Shown here: positions 43,820-52,413 of the stretch, piece after piece | How positions within the stretch are numbered: position 1 is the first letter of the stretch | Layout of the letters: each line of letters starts with the position of its first letter | NCBI GenBank assembly: GCA_001931535.1 | Contig: CP016211.1 | Span: 15,639,501 to 15,703,500 of the forward strand | Direction of reading: 5' to 3' | DNA: 64,000 nucleotides | From: Minicystis rosea | GTDB lineage: Bacteria; Myxococcota_A; Polyangia; Polyangiales; Polyangiaceae | The notes under the pieces: model-generated | Seen by the model: only the letters and a program-made list of their open reading frames with translations | Database searches by the model: none | Told to the model about the DNA's origin: nothing | Translations under genes and position numbers: made by a program

Positions 43820-43952
43820 GGGGCCGCTCGCGGCCCATCGTGATCAGGGCCGGCTCTGCCGGCCGGGGTTTGGGGCCGCTCGCGGCCCCATCGTGATCAG
43901 GGCCGGCTCTGCCGGCCGGGGTTTGGGGCCGCTCGCGGCCCCATCGTGATCA
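43820..43952. repeat. Tandem 53-bp repeat with GC hairpins between convergent genes
   Basis: Two full units (43820-43871, 52 bases, and 43872-43924, 53 bases) and a partial third (43925-43952). Each holds the inverted repeats GGGGCCGCTCGCGGCCCC and GGGCCGGCTCTGCCGGCC separated by ATCGTGATCA. The array fills the space between convergent genes and the stop of the DUF2169 gene lies in the third copy, so it may serve as a two-way terminator. Confidence 0.85.
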
Positions 43953-46285
43953 CCCGCGACGGCTCCCGTCTCCCCGCGCGGCGGCGCGCGCCTCCGTCAC
44001 CTTGGCGGCGAACGCCGGATCCGTGATGATGCGCTCGGCGAAGACTCGCTTGATCTTCATCCACGTGGTCCGGCGGACGCCCACCGCATCCAGCGCCGCG
44101 GGGAGAGTGTCGCGCTCGGTGGCGACGATCAGTCGAGCGTAGTCCGCGGCCTCGAAGGGGCCGCGGATCTTCTGCCATGCGGCGATGTACGCCGTGTCGT
44201 GCGCGAGGAGCAGCGTCCGCTCGCCGCGCTTCGCCTCCTCGGAGAGCGCCGCCGTCCAGCGCTTTTCCGCTTCCCGAAAGCTGGCCTCCGAGAGGCCGAG
44301 CGAGGCGAGCACCTCGCCGCGCGGCATGCGCCGCTCCGAGACCTCGGCGCTCGCGGCGGCGTAGGCTTCTACCCCGTTCGCATCCGGAGCTGGCCCAGGT
44401 GCCGTAGGGTCGTCGGTGGAAGGCGAGATCGGCACCGAAGGATTGCGTGCCGAGCCCGCGAGCGAAGGCGAGATCGGCACCGAAGGATTGCGTGCCGAGC
44501 CCGCGAGCGAAGGCGAGATCGGCGCCGAAGGATTGTGTGCCGCGCCCGCGAGCGAGGGCACCGTGGGAGCCGACTCTTTCGCGGGCACCGGCGCGAAGGG
44601 CAAGGCGGCGACGTTGGGGCGGTCTTTGGGGAGATCGCGAGGGTCTCGAAGGGAAGCGCCGCGACGGAGCTGCTTCGAGGATCGGGGCTCGATGGGGGGC
44701 CGTCGGTCGAAGGCGAGAGCGGCCCCGAAGGACTGCGTGCCGAGTGCGCGAGCGAGGGCGTCGTGGGAGCTGTCTCTTTCGCGGGTGCCAGCACGAAGGG
44801 CAAGGTGGCGACGTTGGGGCGGTCTTTGGGGGAGAGCGCGAGGGTCTCGACGGGAAGCGCCGCAACGGCGGAGCCGCTACGAGGATCGGGGCTCGCCGGG
44901 GCGCTGTCGGTGGAAGACGAGAGCGGCGCCGAAGGACTGCGTACCGAGCCCGCGAGCGAGAGCGTCGTAGGAGCCGTCTCTTTCGCGGGCACTGGCACGA
45001 AGGGCAAGGCGGCGACGTTGGGGCGGTCTTTGGGGGAGATCGCGAGGGTCTCGAAGGGAAGCACCGCGACGGAGCCGCTTCGAGGATCGGAGCTCGCCGG
45101 GGGGCCGTCGGTGGAAGGCGAGAGCGGCGCCGAAGGATTGCGTACCGAGCCCGCGAGCGAGGGCACCGCGGGAGCCGTCTCTTTCGCGGGCACCGGCGCG
45201 AAGGGCAAGACGGCGACGTTGGGGCGGTCTTTGGGGGAGATCGTGAGGGTGGCGTGGGAGAGAGGCATGTCGAAGGGAAGCGCTATGAGGGACCTGATCT
45301 CCGCGACGTCCTTCGGCTCGAGCTCCAGCGTGGCCATCGGGGCCCTGGGCTTCGGAGGCGGAGGCACGAAGGGCTGCACCGGTCGCGGCGTCCGAGCCAC
45401 GGATTCAGAGGCCATCTGCGTCCTCTCCTCGATCGCAGCGTCGCTGGGCGCGCTGTCGTCGGAGGACACGGACACCTTCATCCTGCGGGTCACCTCGTCG
45501 TCGAGCGCATCGTCCGAGAACAGGCGCGCGAGGCTCGGAAGCGCGGACGGGGGATCGGCGTGCTGGACGCCGGCGACGATCGACAGCGAGGCGAGTCTCT
45601 CCGGAGACTCGACCGAGAAGCTCTGCCGCCACAACACCGAGCAGCGCTCCTCGTCGCCGTCGATGCGCAACGTATCGGCCCGGAGCTCGAGGGCCTTACC
45701 GTTGATCCGCGCCACGCCGCGCAACCTCGGGAGGCGGGTGGAGAAGGCGCGCATCGTGGGGTGGAGCCCTTCGAGGAGGATCCACTCGTCACCGTGGAGG
45801 ACCTCGATCTGCTGGTCGGGCGGCGCCGCTTGGAAGACCGTCCAGTCGAAGACGTCCGGGATGTCGAGGATGGCGTCGTCCGTGGAGCGCGGGCGGTGAG
45901 CGGCGGGCCGCAGGGGACCCAGGCTGCACTCGGCGAGCGGCAGGCGCCGCGCGGCGCGGGCCTGACGGACCGTCAGGGCCTTGTCCAGCACCACCCCTTC
46001 GGGCCGGTGGAGGTGGAGGCGCACCGGCAACGCTCGAGCCTCCGTCGCCGAGTGGGCGTGGCCGGTGAACAGCACATCGACGCGCTCCAGATAGGGCACC
46101 AGATCGCTCGCCGGGACGAGCGGCTGGGGGGCGACCTGCGGCATCTCCCCGCCGGGCGCGAAGGCGAAGGTCGCCTTCGCGACGACGGTGACGTAGAGGT
46201 GCCCCTTTCGTCGCCAGACGAGGGAGCCGGCGACCGAGCCCGGGAGCGGCATCACCGGCGCGGACGGCATCGGGGCGTGAATCAT
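43950..46285 (-). CDS. Second DUF2169 protein with long repeats, apparent one-base frameshift
   Basis: The N-terminal 330 residues are DUF2169 (LVWRRKGHLYVTVVAKATFA, HAHSATEARALPVRLHLHRP, DQQIEVLHGDEWILLEGLHP). Four tandem units of about 66 residues follow (ISPKDRPNVAALPFVPVPAK ... ETAPTTPSLAGSVRSPSAPL), then a 140-residue helical C-terminal domain (FREAEKRWTAALSEEAKRGE, TAYIAAWQKIRGPFEAADYA, RTTWMKIKRVFAERIITDP). In the last repeat a four-G run (44628-44631) replaces the five-G run of other copies, breaking the frame; restoring it joins both parts into about 778 residues. As written, one frame ends at 44369 and the other part would start at 44603. ATG at 46285 is chosen where DUF2169 begins. 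Confidence 0.8.
44450..45250 (-). repeat. Four tandem repeats of about 200 bp inside the DUF2169 gene
   Basis: Near-identical units, recognisable by GGGCGGTCTTTGGGG at about 44619, 44818, 45022 and 45225, encode a Pro/Ser-rich 66-residue linker. A 45-base subrepeat (SLAGSARNPSVPISP) follows in three copies at 44418-44570. Such arrays change length by recombination and are prone to assembly collapse. Confidence 0.8.
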
Positions 46286-46468
46286 GGGCGGCAGGACACC
46301 ACGTCCGATCCACGGCTGGGTAACGGATAGGTGGACACTGCGTGCACAAAGCGCGGCGACATCGATTCGGCTTGCGAGGGCAGCGGCATTCCTCCGCGGC
46401 CGTCGTCTCAGCCTGTCCCTCGAGGTCCCGGTCTGATCCGTCACCAGGGGACCCGGTCCGTACCTCTG

Positions 46469-49400
46469 CTAACGCTCCTCGGCCGTGGGATGAGCCGCGG
46501 TGCGGCCGTGGGAGCTCTCGCAGGCCTGGTAGGTCGTGAGCGCTTCGGCGCGGCTTTCGAGCAGATACGTCTGGCGCTGCTCGGGGTTCAGGCAGTCAGT
46601 GGTGGCCTCACGGAGGGCTCGCCGGAGAGAGGTGACGGAGAGGAGCCAGACGCGCGCGGCCTTGTCCCTGAACGCGGTGACGATGCGCTGGCTATCGGGG
46701 CTCCACGCGGCAAAACGCATGTCGCCTTCATGCGCGTTGAGGACCAGGGGAGGCCCCACCCCATCGGCATTCCATACTCGCGCGGTGGAGTCTTTGGACA
46801 CGGTGACGACGCGCTCGCCATTAGGGCTCCAAACGGCGGACCACACCTCGTCCTTGTGGCCCTTGAGGATGATGGATCGGCCGGAGCCATCGGCGTTCCA
46901 GACCCGAGCGGTGGAGTCTTTGGACGCGGCGGCGATGCGCTTGCCATCGGGGCTCCAGGCGACGGACCTCACGCTCGCGTCGAGGCCTTCGAGGACGACC
47001 GGGGTGCCTGTTCCATCGGCGTTCCAGACGCGCACGGTCATGTCCGAGGACGCCGTGGCGATGCGCCTGCCATCGGGGCTCCACACGGCAGACCGCACCT
47101 CGGCTTCATGGCCTTTGAGGACGATGGGAGTGCCCGTCCCATCGGCGCTCCACACCCGCGCGGTCATGTCCGCCGACGCAGTTACGATGCGCTCGCCGTC
47201 AGGGCTCCACGCGGCAGATCGCACCTCGGCCACATGGCCTTTGAGGACGATGGGAGTGCCCGTCCCATCGGCGCTCCACACCCGCGCGGTCATGTCCGCG
47301 GACGCGGTCACGATGCGCGCGCCGTCAGGGCTCCATGCGGCAGACCGCATATCGGCCCCATGGCCTTTGAGGACGATGGGAGTGCCTGTTCCATCGGCGC
47401 TCCACACCCGCGCGGTCATGTCCGCGGACGCGGTCACGATGCGCGCACCGTCAGGGCTCCACGCGGCAGACCGCACCTCGGCCCCATGGCCTTTGAGGAC
47501 GATGGGGGCGCCCGTTCCATCGGCGCTCCACACCCGCGCGGTCGTGTCCGCGGAGGCGGTCACGATGCGCGTGCCGTCAGGGCTCCATGCGGCCCAGAGG
47601 ACGTCATCCTCGTGGCCCCCGGGGACGGCGAGCGTCCCAGGGCCATGGACGCTCCAGATCCGCGCGCTCTTGTCGGATGACGCAGTGGCGACGCGGCTGC
47701 CGTCGGGGCTCCACGTGGCCGAGACGACGTTGTCCTCGTGGCCTTTGAGGATGATGGGTTTGCGGGTCGCGTCGGCGCTCCAAACGCGCGCGGTGTTGTC
47801 CCAGGACGCGGTGACGATCTGCTTGCCGTCGGGGCTCCACGCGGCACAGCAGACCTCGCCCTCGTGGTCCTTGAGCTCGAGAGGCTTGCCCGAGCCGTCG
47901 GCGTTCCAGATTCGTGCGGTCTTGTCTTCGGACGCGGTGAGGATGCGCTTGCCATCGGGGCTCCATACGGCCGAGTTGACTCTCTCCTTGTGGCCTTGGA
48001 GGAGGAGGGGAGCGCCCGTCCCATCGGCGTTCCAGACGCGCGCGCTCGTATCCTGGGACGCGGTGGCGATCCGCTTGCCATCGGGGCTCCATGCAAGGAA
48101 AGGGGCCCCGCCCTTGCCGCTTTCGAGGACGATGGGAGTCCCTGTCCCATCGGCACTCCAAACCCGCACGGTGGCGTCGTGGGATGCGGTGGCGATGTGC
48201 TCGCCGGCGGGGCTCCATGCGGCGAAGGTGACTCTCTCCTTGTGGCCTTGGAGGGTGATGGGAGCGCCCGTTCCATCGGCGTTCCAGATCCGCGCGGTCT
48301 TGTCCGTGGACGCGGTGACGATGCGTTTGCCGTCAGGACTCCAGGCGACGGAATGAACCTCGCCGTCGTGCCCTGAGAGGATGAGGGAAGCGCCCGTTCC
48401 ATCGGCGTTCCAGATTCGTGCGGTCTTGTCCTCGGACGCGGTGACGACGCGCTTGCCGTCGGGGCTCCAGGCGACGGAATGAATCTCGCCGTCGTGCCCC
48501 GAGAGGATCACGGGGTCGCCCGTCCCATCGGCGTTCCAGACCCGTGCGACGTTCTCCAAAGATATGGTGGCGATGCGTTTGCCATCGGGGCTCCATGCGG
48601 CGAAGCGCACGTTGCTCTGGTGAACCAGCGTGGACCTCGGGATCCCTTGCACCAGAGCGTCCGTCGCGAGCTGGGGCCACGCGCGCACACGCTCGGGATC
48701 CTTCACCCAGAGGAGCACCCTCGCCGCGAAGCTGCTTTGGGCGCGCGACAGAAGCTCCTGGGCGCTGGCCATCCGCGAGGCCGACTGCGCGAGCGCCGTC
48801 TGTGCATTGGCTTCCCGCTGGGCGGCCTCGGCCGCCTTCCGCGCCTTGATCGCAGCGGCGCGCTGCACCCAGGCCAAGACCCCGAGCCCCGCGACGAACA
48901 CCGATATCGCGAGAGAGAGCGCCGTGATCACGCGGAGCCTCCTCCGCGCCGCCTGCTCCTTGGCCAGCTTCCTCGCCTCATCTTCTCTGCGCGCCTTCTC
49001 GGCCTCTTCCTGTCTGCGCGCCCGCCTCCGCTCGAACACCTTCTTCGCCAGCCAATCGTGGCCCAGCTCGAAGTAGCGTGATCCGTTGTGCTCCTCGGCG
49101 TGCAGCACCGCCGCCCGCTCCAGCCGCCCCAGCACCTCCTCCGCATCCTCGCTCGGAAGCACGCGCAGCGCCTCCTGCTCCGTCAAAAGCCTCCGGTGTC
49201 CCTCGGCGTCGATCAGGTGCTCTTCCAGCAGCGTCCGCGCGCCTTCCTGCAATCCACCCAGCCCCTCCACCGTCGCGTCCAGATAGCGGCGCAGGATCGC
49301 CTCCGCATCCACCGCCCGGACCTCACCCTCCTTCCCGGAGGCGCGCTCCTCCCAGAGCGCCCGACACACGATCTGCCCGAACGCCGCCTGGACCTCGGCG

Positions 49401-50119
49401 GTGTCCACCGCGCTTTGCCCGGGCACCCGCACGTCCAGCATCAGATCCTCGAGCTCGCGCTCGTCCCAGCGCTGCGCCGGCTCTCCTTCGGCCGCGGTCC
49501 GGCACATCGCCTTCACCATCTCCCCCACCGAGAGCGGGCCCACGCGAAAGCCATGCGCCAGGAGCCCCGCCTGCTCGCGTGCCCGGTCGCGGAAGCGACC
49601 GAGGTAGTCCTCACGCAGCGAGAGCACCAATTGCAGATCCTGGTGACGTCCCTTCGCCAATCGATCGAGCGTTTCGATCAACACCTCTGTTTCGTCCTCG
49701 GCGCGCCCCGGGAAGAAGAGCTGTTCGAGCTGGTCCAGGTAGATCAGGATCGGCCGATCGCTGCGCCGCCGGGCCATGAGCATCGCCGTGTCGAGCGCCT
49801 CGATCGGGCTCCCCACCTCGGGCGCAGCGCCGAGCCCGAGCTCGGCGTTGATCGCCAGCACCAGCCAAGACAGCGGCGCCTCGCCCGCCGGCCAGCCGTC
49901 GACCCGCACCACGCGGAAGTCGCGGGCTTCTTCGAGCCACGGCATCACGCCTGCTTGCATCAGAGAGGATTTTCCCGCGCCCGAGGGCCCGAACACCGTC
50001 GTCGCCGAGCGGGCGAGGATCTGATTGGCGAGCTTCTTGATGAGCGCGTCACGGCCATGGAAGCGAGCGCGATCGGCGGCACGATAAGGCTGCGGCCCAG
50101 GGAAAGGATTCCGGCTCAT
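46469..50119 (-). CDS. nSTAND NTPase with transmembrane segment and 16 WD40 repeats
   Basis: A 1216-residue protein. It starts MSRNPFPGPQPYRAADRARF, the usual beginning of novel STAND proteins, with Walker A GPSGAGKSS (44-52), Walker B ILIYLDQLEQLFF (124-136) and a GHDWLAKKVFERRR helix near 355. A charged coiled segment (360-395) precedes one membrane helix (about 397-419). From about 505 to 1180 are 16 WD40 units of about 42 residues (WSPDGKRIVTAS, ARVWNADGTG), enough for two propellers. STAND proteins act as signal-dependent switches in which WD40 repeats sense and the NTPase oligomerises. The gene overlaps the CHAT gene by one base (TGATG). Confidence 0.9.
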   Translation of the reverse strand: MSRNPFPGPQPYRAADRARFHGRDALIKKLANQILARSATTVFGPSGAGKSSLMQAGVMPWLEEARDFRVVRVDGWPAGEAPLSWLVLAINAELGLGAAPEVGSPIEALDTAMLMARRRSDRPILIYLDQLEQLFFPGRAEDETEVLIETLDRLAKGRHQDLQLVLSLREDYLGRFRDRAREQAGLLAHGFRVGPLSVGEMVKAMCRTAAEGEPAQRWDERELEDLMLDVRVPGQSAVDTAEVQAAFGQIVCRALWEERASGKEGEVRAVDAEAILRRYLDATVEGLGGLQEGARTLLEEHLIDAEGHRRLLTEQEALRVLPSEDAEEVLGRLERAAVLHAEEHNGSRYFELGHDWLAKKVFERRRARRQEEAEKARREDEARKLAKEQAARRRLRVITALSLAISVFVAGLGVLAWVQRAAAIKARKAAEAAQREANAQTALAQSASRMASAQELLSRAQSSFAARVLLWVKDPERVRAWPQLATDALVQGIPRSTLVHQSNVRFAAWSPDGKRIATISLENVARVWNADGTGDPVILSGHDGEIHSVAWSPDGKRVVTASEDKTARIWNADGTGASLILSGHDGEVHSVAWSPDGKRIVTASTDKTARIWNADGTGAPITLQGHKERVTFAAWSPAGEHIATASHDATVRVWSADGTGTPIVLESGKGGAPFLAWSPDGKRIATASQDTSARVWNADGTGAPLLLQGHKERVNSAVWSPDGKRILTASEDKTARIWNADGSGKPLELKDHEGEVCCAAWSPDGKQIVTASWDNTARVWSADATRKPIILKGHEDNVVSATWSPDGSRVATASSDKSARIWSVHGPGTLAVPGGHEDDVLWAAWSPDGTRIVTASADTTARVWSADGTGAPIVLKGHGAEVRSAAWSPDGARIVTASADMTARVWSADGTGTPIVLKGHGADMRSAAWSPDGARIVTASADMTARVWSADGTGTPIVLKGHVAEVRSAAWSPDGERIVTASADMTARVWSADGTGTPIVLKGHEAEVRSAVWSPDGRRIATASSDMTVRVWNADGTGTPVVLEGLDASVRSVAWSPDGKRIAAASKDSTARVWNADGSGRSIILKGHKDEVWSAVWSPNGERVVTVSKDSTARVWNADGVGPPLVLNAHEGDMRFAAWSPDSQRIVTAFRDKAARVWLLSVTSLRRALREATTDCLNPEQRQTYLLESRAEALTTYQACESSHGRTAAHPTAEER
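46620..48610 (-). repeat. WD40-encoding tandem repeats of about 126 bp
   Basis: Sixteen units, each with ATCGGGGCTCCA-like DNA for the conserved WSPDG. The units between about 47050 and 47560 are nearly identical at DNA level (SADGTGTPIVLKGH repeated), showing recent duplication or gene conversion, whereas outer units have diverged. Confidence 0.85.
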
Positions 50120-52173
50120 CACCCCTCCTCCTCGGCGGTGGCTTCGAGCGCCGCGGCGAGCGCTTCGACGCCTGTCTCGATCACCTCGATACCGCTCTTT
50201 CCCGGCAGCCCAGCACCGGATTCCCAAAGCTTGCGCTCTTTGTCCTCCGGCTCGATCAGCCCGAGGCTCCCACGCGGGAGGCCCCGCGCGTAGAGATTGG
50301 CGAGCAGCATTCGATGGTGGAGCGTGAGCATCGAGAGGCCGAGGAGCAGCGCCGGCCGATAGCTCATGGTGCTCAGGATGGCGTTGCCGAGGTCCAGCGG
50401 CAGCGCGCTCCAGAGATCGCGCAGGCCGAGCTGGTAGTCGTCTTCGGTGAGCAGAGGCCGCGTGAAGACCTGCTCCGGGGTGTAACCGCGACAGGGCCTG
50501 AGAACGAGGATGTCCTCGTCCAGGTCGAGGCTCGTCGGAGGCGCGGCGAGCTCCTCCCAGTCTTCGCCGCTCCCGCGCTTCATCAACAGGGCTCCATCGT
50601 CGCTGGGCTGGATCACGTAGAGCGTCCGGTCCGGGTGTTGCTCCGCCAAACACTGCTCCAGCCACGGGCTTCGCAGCAGCGTGGTGTGGACGCCGGGGCC
50701 GATGTGGCGGGCCAAGGCGGCGATGAGCGGTGGGGCCGTCGCGCCGCTGCGAAACGCCTTTTGGAACTCACTACCTAGCTTGTCGGCGCCGCGGCGGAGC
50801 GCGAAACGCTGCGCCAGCGCGCTCAGCGGCAGGCCGGCCGGTGCCGGATCGGCGGCCTTGGCGAGCTCCTTTTGGAGCTTGTCACGGAAGCTGTCGAGCG
50901 CGGCGCCGTCGCCTTCCCAACGATCGCCGAGCACGAGAGAGAAGGGCGCGCGGAGCACGCTCACCAAGGCTGGATCGATCCCGCTCGTCGTCGGTGCGGC
51001 CGTGCCGGCCCGGAGGGGCGCGACCTTGCGGCCCTTGAAATCGAAGATCGTCCCGTTCGACCCGCGGAGGTAAAGCACCGGTGAAGCCGCCTCCGCGCTC
51101 GCTTCGAAGGTCGCGAGGATCGCGCGGCGCGCCTCGTTCATGGCCCGCGCGATGTCTCCGCCGCCGCGATCGGCGCCGGCCAAAGCGCGATAGAGCTCCA
51201 ACGAAAACGTCCGCGCGACATCGGCCTTCACCGGCCAGAGGTGGGCGACGACCGCATCGGCGCCGGCCCGCGCCAGGATCTCCGCCGCGGACGCGAACAC
51301 GGAGGGCTTGGCGCCTTCGCAGGCTTCGAGGATGACGAGGCGGAGCACGCCGCGGAAGCCGGCTCTGAGCTGCTGGGCGAGCAGCTCGACCTGAAGCCAG
51401 CTCTCCTCACCGTCGTCATCGTCGGCGAGGCGGAGCACGGGCATGCCCTTGTCCTGCCCGCCATGACCGAGGAAGTGCAGGACGTGGGGGACGGGCTCTC
51501 GGCGCAGGCGATCGAACAGGGCGGCAGGCCGCGCGGCCGGGCCTTCGATGGGATCCAACCACTCGACCTCGCCGGAGGCGATCCGCTCTGCGAGCGCGCT
51601 TTTCAGAGGTGACAAAGCACCGGCGCCGCCGGGGGCAATCGCCAGCACCCGCACGGCGCCGCGCACCTCGCGAGGCTGCCAAGGCTCACTGGTGGTGACG
51701 CCGCGCACGGGGAGCAGATCCGGAGAGCTGCCCCAGAAGCCGAGCGCCTCACCCGGTTTGCAGAGCGCCTCCCAAGGGACGGATTGCAGCTCGGGATCGG
51801 GGATCAGGATCCGGACCAGGAGCGGGCCGCCCGCCGCCGCGCGGAGCACGGCGAACAGCGGCTCGATCTCGCCCGCGAGCAGCGCGCGCTGAGCCGCCTG
51901 CGCGTCCGCGAGGAGCGCCGGTCCGAGCGGCCTTCCGCGCGCGGCCGCCTGCTGGACGGAGGCCGCGAAGCGAAACAACGCGGGCGCGTCGTGCCCCGCG
52001 CCGAGGGGGCGGGGAGCGACTTGTTCACTGCGGCTGCCGCGCGCGCTCACGCGGAGCTCGTCCGCAGAGCGGTCCACGCTCAGCTCAACCCATGTGGAGA
52101 GCGCACCGGGAATGGGCATAAGGGCCACCGAAGCGGTGGAGATACGAAGTCGTAACGAAGGAACTCGATGCAC
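50119..52173 (-). CDS. CHAT-domain protease with degenerate SIR2-like C-terminal domain
   Basis: A 684-residue protein. The CHAT caspase-like domain is about residues 115-375: VPHVLHFLGHGGQDKG carries catalytic His237 and RLVILEACEGAKPSVF carries Cys285, followed by AVVAHLWPVKADVARTFSLE and MNEARRAILATF. From about 405 to 640 the layout resembles SIR2-like domains of bacterial defence proteins (FSLVLGDR, VHTTLLRSPWLEQCLAEQHP, RPLLTEDDYQLGLRDLW, PALLLGLSMLTLHHRMLLA), but the usual Asn and His catalytic positions are replaced. GTG at 52173 follows AAGG; an ATG at 52119 is possible. Overlap with the STAND gene suggests the STAND protein activates this protease. Confidence 0.85.
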   Translation of the reverse strand: MHRVPSLRLRISTASVALMPIPGALSTWVELSVDRSADELRVSARGSRSEQVAPRPLGAGHDAPALFRFAASVQQAAARGRPLGPALLADAQAAQRALLAGEIEPLFAVLRAAAGGPLLVRILIPDPELQSVPWEALCKPGEALGFWGSSPDLLPVRGVTTSEPWQPREVRGAVRVLAIAPGGAGALSPLKSALAERIASGEVEWLDPIEGPAARPAALFDRLRREPVPHVLHFLGHGGQDKGMPVLRLADDDDGEESWLQVELLAQQLRAGFRGVLRLVILEACEGAKPSVFASAAEILARAGADAVVAHLWPVKADVARTFSLELYRALAGADRGGGDIARAMNEARRAILATFEASAEAASPVLYLRGSNGTIFDFKGRKVAPLRAGTAAPTTSGIDPALVSVLRAPFSLVLGDRWEGDGAALDSFRDKLQKELAKAADPAPAGLPLSALAQRFALRRGADKLGSEFQKAFRSGATAPPLIAALARHIGPGVHTTLLRSPWLEQCLAEQHPDRTLYVIQPSDDGALLMKRGSGEDWEELAAPPTSLDLDEDILVLRPCRGYTPEQVFTRPLLTEDDYQLGLRDLWSALPLDLGNAILSTMSYRPALLLGLSMLTLHHRMLLANLYARGLPRGSLGLIEPEDKERKLWESGAGLPGKSGIEVIETGVEALAAALEATAEEEG

Positions 52174-52176
52174 GCA

Positions 52177-52194
52177 CCTTAACGATTCTTAAGG
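52177..52194. promoter_or_regulatory. CCTTAA-N6-TTAAGG inverted repeat at the CHAT gene start
   Basis: CCTTAA (52177-52182) and TTAAGG (52189-52194) flank CGATTC, three bases upstream of the CHAT GTG. It is the most AT-rich element nearby and overlaps the likely ribosome site, so it could be an operator or an mRNA structure limiting translation. Function is inference. Confidence 0.45.
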
Positions 52195-52299
52195 CATCTC
52201 CTTCGTCACGCCGCGCGATCCCGAACGACGAAACCGTCGAAGCAGCGCCCTCTCCGCGGGAGCGGCCTGCCCCAAACCTCTTTTCGGCGAGGCGCGCAG

Positions 52300-52401
52300 A
52301 TGATCCTCAGTGACCAGAAGATTCGATGTCTGAGCACCGTTGCCCACGACGGCAAAGTCGCCTTCGACGCGTCGATCGACGTCGCGACGCTCGGCACGTG
52401 A
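52300..52401 (+). CDS. Possible 33-residue small ORF upstream of the peptidoglycan-binding gene
   Basis: ATG at 52300 opens a frame reading MILSDQKIRCLSTVAHDGKV then AFDASIDVATLGT, ending 12 bases before the next gene's ATG. The composition is protein-like for GC-rich DNA and the spacing would allow coupling. There is no good ribosome site and no match is recognised. It could be a short leader or a remnant of a longer gene. Confidence 0.3.
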   Translation: MILSDQKIRCLSTVAHDGKVAFDASIDVATLGT

Positions 52402-52413
52402 AGGGAGCGCCCC

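Noticed and set aside
43820..43952. CRISPR array
   Set aside because: Units are directly tandem with no variable spacers, and no cas genes are near.
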